From the NCBI RefSeq assembly GCF_013911645.1, contig NZ_JACESV010000002.1, positions 1,178,001-1,242,000 of the forward strand: 64,000 bases of DNA, given 5' to 3'. Under the pieces are notes generated by a model, which was not told the origin of the DNA, did not search any database, and was given only the letters and a program-made list of their open reading frames with translations. Below, piece after piece: positions 8,893 to 17,044 of this stretch (position 1 is the first letter of the stretch; every line of letters begins with the position of its first letter). This stretch comes from Allomuricauda sp. Its GTDB lineage: Bacteria; Bacteroidota; Bacteroidia; Flavobacteriales; Flavobacteriaceae. The position numbers and the translations under genes were made by a program.

Positions 8893-8930
8893 CAAAATTA
8901 TAAAATATGTCTATATTTAGCAAATATAGA
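8893..8930 (-). promoter_or_regulatory. autoregulated promoter and operator of the parD-relE pair
   Basis: Read leftward, TTG (8921-8923) and TAATTTTG (8893-8900) are 20 bases apart, fitting the Bacteroidota promoter consensus. A perfect inverted repeat with 9-base arms TCTATATTT / AAATATAGA and a 3-base centre occupies 8910-8930 and covers the TTG element. That is where a ribbon-helix-helix antitoxin would be expected to bind to shut off its own promoter. Confidence 0.65.
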
Positions 8931-8957
8931 TATAAATTAAATGTTTTAGTTGAACTA

Positions 8958-9827
8958 TCACAATCCCTCCGCAAACAATAAATACGCCATTGCCTTTACA
9001 GCATCACCTTCCTCCAATAGCTGTTTGGCCAAGGTGTGCAGTTCGGTTTTGGATTTATCTTGTATTCCCTCGGCCTCAATAATGGTTTCAATGTCTTTTG
9101 GGGAAGGTAATTGCTCCAAATTTCCCAATCGCCCTAAATTGTTTCCTGTAAGTATATCACTTTCTCTAATGCCCTTGGGCAAAGCATCCACGCCAATGCC
9201 GTGGGTGCGAATGGGCTTTGGAATCTCGAACAAGGACTCTTTAATGGCTCGGATATACCAATTGCCCCCCATACGGCCCACCAAGTCCAATTTTTCGGTA
9301 TCCAGCACACCATTGGTAAAGTAGTCATCGTTTACATGGATCATATCAACCTGTGCAATGATCAAATTTCCCGCACCAGGGGTTTGCGCCAATTCAACCA
9401 CTTCCAAAACACTGCACTCAAAGGAAACGGGCGCTTCGCCCACTCGGGGCGGTTTTACTTTTACACTGGGCACTTCGGTAAAACCAGCTTTCACAAATTC
9501 GTTAACGCCCTTGTCGTAGGCCGTACTGGAAAGCGACATTTGCTCTGCCATTGCATGGTTTACCACGTTGATGACCACTTCGGGCACTTCCACCACATTT
9601 TGGTGGGTATGTTTCAAGGAATTGTCCCTACCGCTCCTCGCAGGCGAAAATACCATCACAGGCGGATTGGAACTGAACACATTAAAAAAACTGAACGGGC
9701 TCAGGTTTACATTGCCGGCCGCGTCCACCGTACTTGCAAAGCAAATCGGTCTGGGAGCTACCGCGGTAGATAAAATACTGTACAGTTCGGGTTGTGGTAT
9801 TGTATTTGGGTCTATGGTTTTGATCAT
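8958..9827 (-). CDS. flavin reductase-like (FMN-binding split barrel) protein
   Basis: 289 residues. The first about 200 match the flavin reductase-like split-barrel family: YSILSTAVAPRPICFASTVD, GNVNLSPFSFFNVFSSNPP, and VPEVVINVVNHAMAEQMSLS. A C-terminal helical segment (about 240-289) is outside the core. Such proteins bind FMN and reduce it, or act as oxidoreductases near aromatic catabolism genes. It lies downstream of fahA on the same strand. An exact substrate cannot be assigned. Confidence 0.8.
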   Translation of the reverse strand: MIKTIDPNTIPQPELYSILSTAVAPRPICFASTVDAAGNVNLSPFSFFNVFSSNPPVMVFSPARSGRDNSLKHTHQNVVEVPEVVINVVNHAMAEQMSLSSTAYDKGVNEFVKAGFTEVPSVKVKPPRVGEAPVSFECSVLEVVELAQTPGAGNLIIAQVDMIHVNDDYFTNGVLDTEKLDLVGRMGGNWYIRAIKESLFEIPKPIRTHGIGVDALPKGIRESDILTGNNLGRLGNLEQLPSPKDIETIIEAEGIQDKSKTELHTLAKQLLEEGDAVKAMAYLLFAEGL

Positions 9828-9840
9828 ATGCTATTCTTCT

Positions 9841-9995
9841 ATCATTCCCACAAAGGTGGGAATCTCTAGTTGGTTTCCTATGTCATTCCTGCGAAAGCAG
9901 GAATCTTCAATTCGTTTTTTTTTGATTTGTCATATCGAGCGCAGTCGAGATATGGTTAAACTTCAGAACACATTTCGACTGCGCTCAATGTGACA
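9841..9995. repeat. cluster of flavobacterial intergenic palindromes
   Basis: The whole gap between fahA and the flavin reductase gene is built from repeats. There is a TCATTCCC hairpin at 9842-9864 and a GTCATTCCTGCGAAAGCAGG hairpin at 9881-9905. A larger inverted repeat at 9929-9995 has arms related to TCGAGCGCAGTCGAGA / TTTCGACTGCGCTC. They could stop or attenuate transcription or stabilise the upstream mRNA. Confidence 0.8.
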
Positions 9996-10008
9996 TCTGA
10001 AATTGTAT

Positions 10009-11232
10009 TCATTCTTTAGCAGGCAACACTTTTGTGCTTACTTCACCAAATCCGACCCTAATATCGCCCTTTTTGGCGAAACCGCGCATAATCACCGTGT
10101 CGCCATCTTCTATAAATTTGCGTTCGCTACCATTTTTTAGTTTGATAGATTTTGTGCCTCCCCAAGACAATTCGAGCATGGAGCCAAAACTGTTTTCTTC
10201 CTTACCCGAAATGGTTCCTGAAGCCATCATGTCACCAATATTAATGTTGCACCCATTTACGGTATGATGCGCCAATTGTTGGGCCATGTTCCAGTACATA
10301 TGTTTAAAATTACTTGAGCAAACCGTGGTTTCTTCACCTTGTTCTGGGGCAATGTTTACTTCTAAATTGATATCGTAATTCTTCGCACCCTCAAATTGTA
10401 AATAAGGCAATACTTCAGGTTCTTGTTTGGGCCCTGCTAATTTGAAGGGTTCCAAGGCCTCCAAAGTAACCACCCAAGGCGAAATGGACGAAGCGAAATT
10501 CTTCGCCAAGAAAGGCCCAAGCGGTATGTATTCCCATTTTTGGATATCACGCGCCGACCAATCGTTGAATAATACCAGCCCGAAGATGTGATTCTCGGCA
10601 TCTTTTGTAGAAACGGATTCGCCCAATTGGGTGTCTTTTCCAGAGATGAAACCCATTTCCAGTTCAAAATCCAAGCGTCGCGTAGGGCCAAACACGGGCG
10701 CATCCGAATCTTTTGGCATTGTTTGTCCTTTCGGACGATGAATGGGTTGACCACTAACAATAATGGAGCTTGCCCTGCCATGATAACCAACTGGAATATG
10801 TTTCCAATTGGGCAAAAGGGCATTTTCGGGGTCACGAAACATTTTCCCCACATTGGTGGCGTGTTCCAGACTCGAATAAAAATCGGTATAGTCCCCAACC
10901 GCTACGGGAATATGCATTTGGGCCTCGCTCTGCTTTACGAATAGTTCTGGTTTTCCAGCCAAAACGGAATCGTCGTCTTTTAGCCAATATTGGATTTTTT
11001 TACGAACCCGTGTGGTGATTTCTTTCCCAAGGGAAATAAAATCATTCAAGGTGTCTTTTTCCAGCAAAGCCGTATTGAAATCGAACACATCCAATTCGGC
11101 CACAGCGGCCAAATCCAAAATATGTTCACCAACGGCAACGCCTACTCGCGGGCTTCTACCTTTAGTGGAAAAAATCCCAAAGGGAATATTGTGAATCGAA
11201 AAATCTGAGTTTTCAGGTATTTCTATGATCAT
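10009..11232 (-). CDS. fahA: fumarylacetoacetase
   Basis: Last step of tyrosine degradation: hydrolysis of fumarylacetoacetate to fumarate and acetoacetate. The 407 residues show the two-domain FAH layout, with an N-terminal beta domain and a catalytic domain. Metal- and substrate-site motifs are visible: DFYSSLEHATNVG (Asp and His), FELEMGF (two glutamates) and LFNDWSARDIQKWEYIPLG (Asp). HHTVNGCNINIGDMMASGTI is also typical. It follows hmgA, separated by a palindromic repeat, and is co-directional with hppD and hmgA. Confidence 0.96.
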   Translation of the reverse strand: MIIEIPENSDFSIHNIPFGIFSTKGRSPRVGVAVGEHILDLAAVAELDVFDFNTALLEKDTLNDFISLGKEITTRVRKKIQYWLKDDDSVLAGKPELFVKQSEAQMHIPVAVGDYTDFYSSLEHATNVGKMFRDPENALLPNWKHIPVGYHGRASSIIVSGQPIHRPKGQTMPKDSDAPVFGPTRRLDFELEMGFISGKDTQLGESVSTKDAENHIFGLVLFNDWSARDIQKWEYIPLGPFLAKNFASSISPWVVTLEALEPFKLAGPKQEPEVLPYLQFEGAKNYDINLEVNIAPEQGEETTVCSSNFKHMYWNMAQQLAHHTVNGCNINIGDMMASGTISGKEENSFGSMLELSWGGTKSIKLKNGSERKFIEDGDTVIMRGFAKKGDIRVGFGEVSTKVLPAKE

Positions 11233-11246
11233 GTAACTTTTTATAT

Positions 11247-11358
11247 GTCATTCCCGTGAAAACGGGAATCTTATCTTTTTGTCATTTCGAACTGTCAGCT
11301 CGAGCGCAGTCGAGAGCGATAAACAACGCCTTCTTTTCTCGACTGCGCTCGAAATGAC
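11247..11358. repeat. intergenic palindromes between hmgA and fahA
   Basis: A GTCATTCCCGTGAAAACGGG hairpin (11247-11271) is followed by a larger inverted repeat at 11281-11358. The larger element opens GTCATTTCGA and closes TCGAAATGAC, with inner arms CGAGCGCAGTCGAGA / TCTCGACTGCGCTCG. Same families as at 9841-9995. Confidence 0.85.
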
Positions 11359-11385
11359 AGAAGGCAAGAAAAGGAATCCGAATAT

Positions 11386-12543
11386 TTACTCCAACCACGA
11401 TTTATAATACTTGCCATCATCAATTTTGAGGGCATTCTTGGTCACCTGTAAGGGTTTAAAGGTATCTATCATCACCGCCAACTCCTTGGTTTCTTTTTTG
11501 CCGATACTGGCTTCATAAGTTCCGGGGTGCGGCCCATGGGGAATACCTGCAGGATGCAACGAAATATAACCCGGGCCAATGCCTGTTCTGCTCATAAAGT
11601 CACCATCTACATAATACAATACTTCATCGGAATCTATATTGGAATGGTTGTATGGAGCGGGTATGGATTTTGGGTGATAATCGTACAATCTAGGACAGAA
11701 CGAACACACCACAAAGGCACCCGTCTCAAAAGTTTGATGCACAGGTGGCGGTTGATGCACACGTCCCGTAATCGGTTCAAAATTATGGATGGAAAATCCG
11801 TAGGGGAAGTTATAACCGTCCCAACCGACCACATCAAAAGGATGCGTGGCATATACGAGTTGGTGCAACATACCCTGTTTCTTGATTTTCATCAAAAACT
11901 CTCCTTTTTCATCAAAAGTTTGAAGGTCCTGCGGCAGTTTGTAGTCCCGTTCGCAGAAAGGGGAGTGCTCCAAAAGTTGGCCAAACCAATTGCGATATCG
12001 TTTTGGGGTATAAATTGGGTGGAAGGACTCTGCATATAAAATACGGTTGTCCTCCGTGTCAAATTCTATTTGATAGATCATCCCCCGTGGAATGATGAGG
12101 TAATCCCCATATTCAAAAGGAATGTTTCCCAAAAAGGTTTTTAAGGTTCCCGACCCTTTATGGATAAAGAGCATTTCATCCGCATCGGCATTTTTATAAA
12201 AATAGTCCGTTACGGATTTTTTGGGTGCAGCCAAACCTATGTGAACATCGTTGTTTACCAATAGCGGTTCGCGTGCTTCCAAGAAATCATTTTTTGGGGC
12301 TACATCAAAACCGATTAATTTTCGGCTGGTGATGTTCTTTGCCACCGCAATCTTTGGGCTCACGTCCAAGGCCTTACCAATTTCCTTGACCTGAGTGGGT
12401 CGGTGAACGTGGTAGGACAGTGAGGACATCCCATCAAAACCGATAGTCCCAAAAAGCTGCTCGTAATAGAGGCCGCCATCGGGCTTCTCGAATTGGGTAT
12501 GCCGTTTCTGCGGAATTTTCCCGAGTTTATGATAAATAGGCAT
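11386..12543 (-). CDS. hmgA: homogentisate 1,2-dioxygenase
   Basis: Ring-cleaving, non-haem Fe(II) dioxygenase converting homogentisate to maleylacetoacetate. The reading frame extends upstream from a TTG, but the ATG at 12541-12543 (MPIYHKLGKIPQKRH) gives the usual start and 385 residues, normal for the short bacterial form. Iron-site motifs are visible near the C-terminus: SLHPAGIPHGPHPGTYEASI with histidines and a glutamate. HNFEPITGRVHQPPPVHQTF is another conserved block. No maleylacetoacetate isomerase gene is visible next to it. Confidence 0.95.
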   Translation of the reverse strand: MPIYHKLGKIPQKRHTQFEKPDGGLYYEQLFGTIGFDGMSSLSYHVHRPTQVKEIGKALDVSPKIAVAKNITSRKLIGFDVAPKNDFLEAREPLLVNNDVHIGLAAPKKSVTDYFYKNADADEMLFIHKGSGTLKTFLGNIPFEYGDYLIIPRGMIYQIEFDTEDNRILYAESFHPIYTPKRYRNWFGQLLEHSPFCERDYKLPQDLQTFDEKGEFLMKIKKQGMLHQLVYATHPFDVVGWDGYNFPYGFSIHNFEPITGRVHQPPPVHQTFETGAFVVCSFCPRLYDYHPKSIPAPYNHSNIDSDEVLYYVDGDFMSRTGIGPGYISLHPAGIPHGPHPGTYEASIGKKETKELAVMIDTFKPLQVTKNALKIDDGKYYKSWLE

Positions 12544-12605
12544 GGTGTTACATTTAAGTTCAAATTCAAGAATCAAGTTCAAGCTCAAAAACTTTGAACC
12601 ACATG

Positions 12606-13739
12606 TTAGTGCAAAGTACCTCGAAGCTCTTGCTCACGCTCAATGGCCTCGAACAATGCTTTAAAGTTACCTTTTCCAAACGATTGTGCGCCTTTTCTTT
12701 GGATGATTTCAAAGAACATTGTTGGTCTGGGCTCTACAGGCTTGGTAAAGATTTGCAGCAAATACCCCTCATCATCACGGTCTACCAAGATGCCCAATTC
12801 TTTCAATGGGGCAATATCCTCGTCAATTTCACCGACACGGTCTGTAACGGCATCATAATAAGTGGCCGGAACTCTTAGGAACTCTACGCCACGACTTCTT
12901 AAGTCACGAACAGTTTTAATAATATCGTCGGTGGCCACGGCAATGTGCTGTACGCCTTCATCCTCATAAAAATCCAAATATTCTTCCACCTGTGACTTTT
13001 TCTTTCCTTTGGCAGGTTCGTTAATCGGGAATTTGATGCGACCGTTTCCGTTGCTCATTACCTTGCTCATTAAAGCGGTGTAGTCTGTAGAAATGTCATT
13101 GTCATCAAAAGATAGGATGTTCTTGAATCCCATAACATCTTCGTAAAACTTTACCCAATGGTTCATTTTGTTCCAACCTACATTGCCAACCATGTGGTCT
13201 ACAAATTTTAGGCCCGTAGGTTCTGGGTTGTAATCCGGGGTTTCCCATTTTTTGTATCCGGGAAGGAATGTACCATTATAATCTTTGCGTTCCACAAAAA
13301 TATGCACGGTCTCACCATAGGTGTAAATTCCAGCACGTACCACTTTTCCATTCTTGTCCTCTTCAACCCTTGGCTCCATGTAGGATTTAGCACCTCTTTC
13401 CATGGCGTTGTTATAGGCTTGGGTGGCATCATCCACCCATAGGGCCACAACTTTTACGCCATCGCCGTGCTTGTCGATGTGTTTTCCAATCTCTGTTCCA
13501 CTCTTTAAGGGAGAGGTAAGCACCAAACGAATTTTATCCTGAACCACTACGTAACTTTCACGGTCTTTTAGTCCAGTTTCCAATCCAGCCTGTGCGTAGG
13601 ATTGAAAACCAAAGGCGGTTTTGTAATAATGTGCCGCTTGTTTGGAGTTTCCTACATACAATTCGATGTAATCCGTCCCGTTGATGGGCATAAAGTCTTC
13701 AGATGTATTTGTTCCTTTTGGAAGTGTTGATGTCTCCAT
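12606..13739 (-). CDS. hppD: 4-hydroxyphenylpyruvate dioxygenase
   Basis: Converts 4-hydroxyphenylpyruvate to homogentisate using Fe(II) and O2. The 377 residues form two vicinal-oxygen-chelate halves. Iron ligands are recognisable as His in VDHMVGNV, His in VQHIAVAT and Glu in FFEIIQRKG. The C-terminal GKGNFKALFEAIEREQ helix gates the active site in this family. It is the first gene of the leftward catabolic operon and is divergent from a MarR-type regulator, which probably controls it. Confidence 0.97.
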   Translation of the reverse strand: METSTLPKGTNTSEDFMPINGTDYIELYVGNSKQAAHYYKTAFGFQSYAQAGLETGLKDRESYVVVQDKIRLVLTSPLKSGTEIGKHIDKHGDGVKVVALWVDDATQAYNNAMERGAKSYMEPRVEEDKNGKVVRAGIYTYGETVHIFVERKDYNGTFLPGYKKWETPDYNPEPTGLKFVDHMVGNVGWNKMNHWVKFYEDVMGFKNILSFDDNDISTDYTALMSKVMSNGNGRIKFPINEPAKGKKKSQVEEYLDFYEDEGVQHIAVATDDIIKTVRDLRSRGVEFLRVPATYYDAVTDRVGEIDEDIAPLKELGILVDRDDEGYLLQIFTKPVEPRPTMFFEIIQRKGAQSFGKGNFKALFEAIEREQELRGTLH

Positions 13740-13774
13740 GGTCTTTTATATATTTTTTATTGTCTAATTTTATA

Positions 13775-13797
13775 TTGTTGCATCAACAACAAAAATA
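13775..13797 (-). promoter_or_regulatory. candidate operator and -7 box upstream of hppD
   Basis: A perfect inverted repeat TTGTTG-CAT-CAACAA (13775-13789) directly abuts TATTTTTG (13790-13797, read leftward), which fits the Bacteroidota -7 box. No clear TTG -33 element is seen at the right distance. A palindrome touching the -7 box in the hppD/marR divergent gap is a reasonable MarR binding site. Confidence 0.4.
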
Positions 13798-13917
13798 ATA
13801 ATTTTGAGATACGAAAACGATTTTGTTGGTTGAAATTTGAGTTAAAATTGATACTGTGATGAGGCATGGCGGACCAACTAAATCGGAATCCCTATTTTTG
13901 TGGCTATTCTCAAAAAG

Positions 13918-14373
13918 ATGCTCAATCGTATAGATGAAATACAAGGGATGGGGTTCCACTTGGATTTGGTGCTCCGTAAAATCCAAAAGGCGTATTTGCG
14001 CACCTTTAATGAACTTGGAGTGGATACGACCATTGAGCAATGGGTGATTCTCTATCAAATTCATCAACTTGGTGAAAATGCCAGTCAGCGTGATATTGTG
14101 AATGAAAATTTTCGCAACCGCGCCACTACCTCCAGGGTTATTGGTGGCTTGGAGCGCAAAGGTTGGATTTCCAAGACCCGTTTTGAAGGTGACCAAAAGC
14201 GTTTTAAACTGGAACTGACCCCAAAGGGAAAGGAAATTCTGGACACTACCTTGCCTAGCGCACTGCAACTACGAAAACTGGCCATAAAGGATGTGGATAC
14301 ATCCGAGTTTGAGACCTTTTTAAGGGTGTTGGATAAAATAGGGGAGAATTACGAAGAAAATGAGCCCCAATAA
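13918..14373 (+). CDS. MarR-family transcriptional regulator
   Basis: 151 residues from the ATG at 13918 (an in-frame GTG at 13900 would add six residues). Winged-helix MarR layout: GFHLDLVLRKIQKAYLRTFN dimer helix, TIEQWVILYQIHQLGENASQRDIV leading into the recognition helix FRNRATTSRVIGGLERKGWI, then the wing TRFEGDQKRFKLELTPKGKE. Divergent from hppD with about 180 bases between, so control of tyrosine catabolism is the obvious inference; the ligand could be an aromatic intermediate. Its 3' end overlaps the convergent TSUP gene by 25 bases. Confidence 0.88.
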   Translation: MLNRIDEIQGMGFHLDLVLRKIQKAYLRTFNELGVDTTIEQWVILYQIHQLGENASQRDIVNENFRNRATTSRVIGGLERKGWISKTRFEGDQKRFKLELTPKGKEILDTTLPSALQLRKLAIKDVDTSEFETFLRVLDKIGENYEENEPQ

Positions 14374-15098
14374 TTCAATACCAAACCGGCGATGGTGGCC
14401 AATCCAATAAGCAGGATAAAGATTAAACTTAGTTTACGGAACTTTTCTTGTGGGATGTAATGCAGTATTCTTTTTCCTAAATACGTACCCACCAAACCAA
14501 TTACGAACAAAAAGGGAAGATAGGTCAATTCTTGTTTGCCGATGTAGCCATTTCCGTAGTACACAAAGGTGCGGGAGAAATCTATCATAAAATCAATAAA
14601 GGCGGAAGTGGCAATAAAGGCACTTTTTTCCAAATTGAAGGCAGCCATGGTCAATCCGCGGATAGCGCCTCCTGTGCCCAAAAGACCGGCAGAGAACCCT
14701 GATAATGCACCTCCGATTACAGAATTCTTTTTGTTTGGAAGTATAATGATCTCGCTTTTTATGAGAAACAGTAGACTAAAGGCAACCAGAAATACGCCCA
14801 ACACAATTTCCAGTGCACTGCTGTTTACTATTTTAGAGAGAAACCCACCCACAATCACGAAGAGCACCGAGGGAGCACCGATGTAAAGCAGCAGCTTTTT
14901 GTCCAACCCTTTTTTGAACAGAAAGATCTTACTAAGGTTGCTGGATAGGTGGAAAATGGCCGTCATGCCCAGCACGGAATAAAAATCAAAATAAAAGTTG
15001 CCCAGCGGTACAAAGAACACTGATGAGCCAAAACCTCCGATGGTTCCTATGATTTCAGCAACCAGTGCAAGCAATAAAAAAATGTAGTTGATCTTCAT
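14349..15098 (-). CDS. TSUP (TauE/SafE) family membrane transporter
   Basis: 249 residues with about eight hydrophobic segments and the duplicated TSUP core: IGTIGGFGSSVFFVP in the first half and SGFSAGLLGTGGAIRG in the second, both glycine-rich TSUP signatures. Members export sulfite, sulfoacetate or other small anions or act as uptake carriers; nothing here fixes the substrate. The gene converges on, and overlaps, the MarR gene. Confidence 0.85.
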   Translation of the reverse strand: MKINYIFLLLALVAEIIGTIGGFGSSVFFVPLGNFYFDFYSVLGMTAIFHLSSNLSKIFLFKKGLDKKLLLYIGAPSVLFVIVGGFLSKIVNSSALEIVLGVFLVAFSLLFLIKSEIIILPNKKNSVIGGALSGFSAGLLGTGGAIRGLTMAAFNLEKSAFIATSAFIDFMIDFSRTFVYYGNGYIGKQELTYLPFLFVIGLVGTYLGKRILHYIPQEKFRKLSLIFILLIGLATIAGLVLNYWGSFSS

Positions 15099-15277
15099 AC
15101 TTCCGAAAGATAATACGGTATGCTGTATGGAAGTTAAATTTATGTCATTTTAACCTAAAAAAATCTTAAAAAGTGGATTTCGTGTTAATGTAGCATATAA
15201 AATGGATAATCTGATGGACGTTCGGTTAGGAAAACCACTGCAACTTTGTACCTGTATAAGTTAGATATACAATTGCT

Positions 15278-15841
15278 ATGAAAAAGACGAATTTTTATCC
15301 AACAATATGGTCAATAGCTGCTTACACCCCGAGTGTAATGGCAGACTGGTACGGCACCGAAGCCAAAGGAGCCGAGTTGATTTTGAAAAATGAGGCCGCT
15401 ACAGCGCTCCATGTTTCAGAAATGACCCTTAACATTACTAAGTTCTCAGCAATAGATGCGCAGGGTAATGAACACTTTATTATAGATTTTCCCGGTCAGA
15501 ACCCGGTAACCCTAAAAGGTATAGCTTCCGGAAACTTTATGCGTTCCAAAAGCGTGCTTTCCTTGCCCGAAGGTAAATACACTACATTGCGTTTTTATAT
15601 GGCAGGATGGGGAAACCAGTTCATTTACCGGGATGGGGCAGCCGAATCTGCCAACTCGTTCAACCGTCTGGATTTTCAGATTGAAGACGGTTTTACGGTG
15701 CAGGAAGGCAACGCCCCCGATGTTAAATTGTGGTTTGACTTTGCTCCCTACCAGTGGAAGCGACACTTTAAACCGCTTACGGATTTGTTTATTGGGAGCA
15801 AAAGTCAAAAACCACGATTGGCCAATAGTTTTGGCAATTGA
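15278..15841 (+). CDS. uncharacterised protein, weakly DUF4382-like
   Basis: 187 residues. The N-terminus (MKKTNFYPTIWSIAAYTPSVMA) could be a poor signal peptide. The body reads as a beta-sandwich with blocks such as ALHVSEMTLNITKFSAIDA and SLPEGKYTTLRFYMAGWG. The 'lpaGxYxxlR' pattern recalls DUF4382 proteins, but the match is weak and I do not assign a function. It stands alone and is followed by a clear terminator. Confidence 0.6.
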   Translation: MKKTNFYPTIWSIAAYTPSVMADWYGTEAKGAELILKNEAATALHVSEMTLNITKFSAIDAQGNEHFIIDFPGQNPVTLKGIASGNFMRSKSVLSLPEGKYTTLRFYMAGWGNQFIYRDGAAESANSFNRLDFQIEDGFTVQEGNAPDVKLWFDFAPYQWKRHFKPLTDLFIGSKSQKPRLANSFGN

Positions 15842-15865
15842 TCATTATGCTATGAAGAGGAATGG

Positions 15866-15893
15866 AAAAGGCACCGATTGGGTGCCTTTTTTA
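15866..15893 (+). terminator. intrinsic terminator
   Basis: AAAAGGCACC / GGTGCCTTTT with a 5-base loop and a following T-rich stretch, 25 bases after the uncharacterised gene's stop codon. Confidence 0.85.
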
Positions 15894-15933
15894 ATTTTGT
15901 GAAAAGGGTTTTATTGCAGTTACTTTAGTTTTC

Positions 15934-16029
15934 TATAAATCCCCTCTCTGGTCTCCCAAAGGGGAGAAGTTTCCCTCCTTTGGAGAGCCTGTCCCGAACC
16001 TGTTTCGGGAGATTAAGGGAGGATTTGAT
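15934..16029. repeat. intergenic palindromic element (CTCCCAAAGGGGAG type)
   Basis: About 95 bases built of nested inverted repeats: CTCCCAAAGGGGAG (15953-15966), a CCTCCTTTGGAGAG segment, and TCCCGAACCTGTTTCGGGA (15991-16009). Outer ends are related to AAATCCCCTC / GGGAGGATTT. It lies between convergent genes and looks like a MITE or REP-type element rather than coding DNA. Confidence 0.75.
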
Positions 16030-16073
16030 ACCAGATGTGACAAAGAATTTCATTCTTTTTGAAAAAGAGACTT

Positions 16074-16892
16074 TTAATAATCCGAATATTGGGTAGGGTA
16101 TAAGAACCAAATATCGGCATGGGATACATTGTTTTCATACTTGGGCATGGCAATGAGTTCCTTCCATTCCGGTGCATCCACAAAAGCTTCCCAATTTTTT
16201 TCTCTGGTTGCCATATCGGCGTGGGTGGTCATGTACATTAAGTTGGGCATGTTGGCGCCTGAAAGCACCTCGCCATAAAACACGGCTTGGAAGCCCAATC
16301 GGTCAAAAAGCGGGATTTCACCTCCTGCATTGAACATATCCACCTTGTTGCGATAGTATTTTTCCGTAGCGGATTCGTAGCTTCTCAGTTCGTACACACG
16401 TTCCGACCTTGGACTATCCAAATCGGGCACCTCCATTATGGGCATATCGGGGAATGCTTGCAAAAGTATGGACTGGATGCGATTGTAGGGCGGATTGTCA
16501 TACTTAGCATCGATATAGGTGGCACCAGCCACAGTATAAGTTGAATCTTTCAAAAGTTTGTGGTCCAGTTCTTGGAATTGCTCCAAACTTTCAAAAGGCA
16601 GCAAAACAAAGGTTTTTTGAACCGTGTCTGTTTCATTGGTACGAAATTTAAAAACACCCACTTTATCGATGCCCTGTTTCTTAACCGCAGGCATAAACGC
16701 ATTTTTTAGATATGCATCCACCGTAGCCACTTGCTCTTCAGTACTAAAAGAATAGATTTTTAGTTGATAGAACTCCCGTTCATCTTGTACGGTTTTGGAA
16801 GTCTCGGCAGTTGCTGTGGTTTCGGGCTTTGGATTGCCACAGCTTGCCAATGCTGCCGTTACCAATAGCAAAAGTAGTTTGATAGGTTTCAT
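16074..16892 (-). CDS. NIPSNAP-family lipoprotein
   Basis: 272 residues. A lipoprotein signal peptide is clear (MKPIKLLLLLVTAALASC, lipobox LASC), so the mature protein should be anchored in the membrane from Cys18. Two NIPSNAP-type alpha/beta-barrel repeats follow: one opens EFYQLKIYSFSTEEQ, the second opens RVYELRSYESATEKYYRNKV. The end, including NWEAFVDAPEWKEL, is also family-typical. The biochemical role of bacterial NIPSNAP proteins is unknown. Confidence 0.85.
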   Translation of the reverse strand: MKPIKLLLLLVTAALASCGNPKPETTATAETSKTVQDEREFYQLKIYSFSTEEQVATVDAYLKNAFMPAVKKQGIDKVGVFKFRTNETDTVQKTFVLLPFESLEQFQELDHKLLKDSTYTVAGATYIDAKYDNPPYNRIQSILLQAFPDMPIMEVPDLDSPRSERVYELRSYESATEKYYRNKVDMFNAGGEIPLFDRLGFQAVFYGEVLSGANMPNLMYMTTHADMATREKNWEAFVDAPEWKELIAMPKYENNVSHADIWFLYPTQYSDY

Positions 16893-17044
16893 TTTTATGT
16901 GCAGTTTAAATGAGTTCTATAAGTAGAATCAAAAACAATGTTTGAAGATATTGGAATTATTCAACATGTTGTCAAAAGAGTTTAAAAAGGCTTCGATTTA
17001 GTATTGTTTCTGATTTATCTTGACGGTTATTGGGTGAAACCGTA

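Noticed and set aside
13900..13917. GTG start for the MarR gene
   Set aside because: The ATG at 13918 gives a normal MarR N-terminus; the six extra residues have no support.
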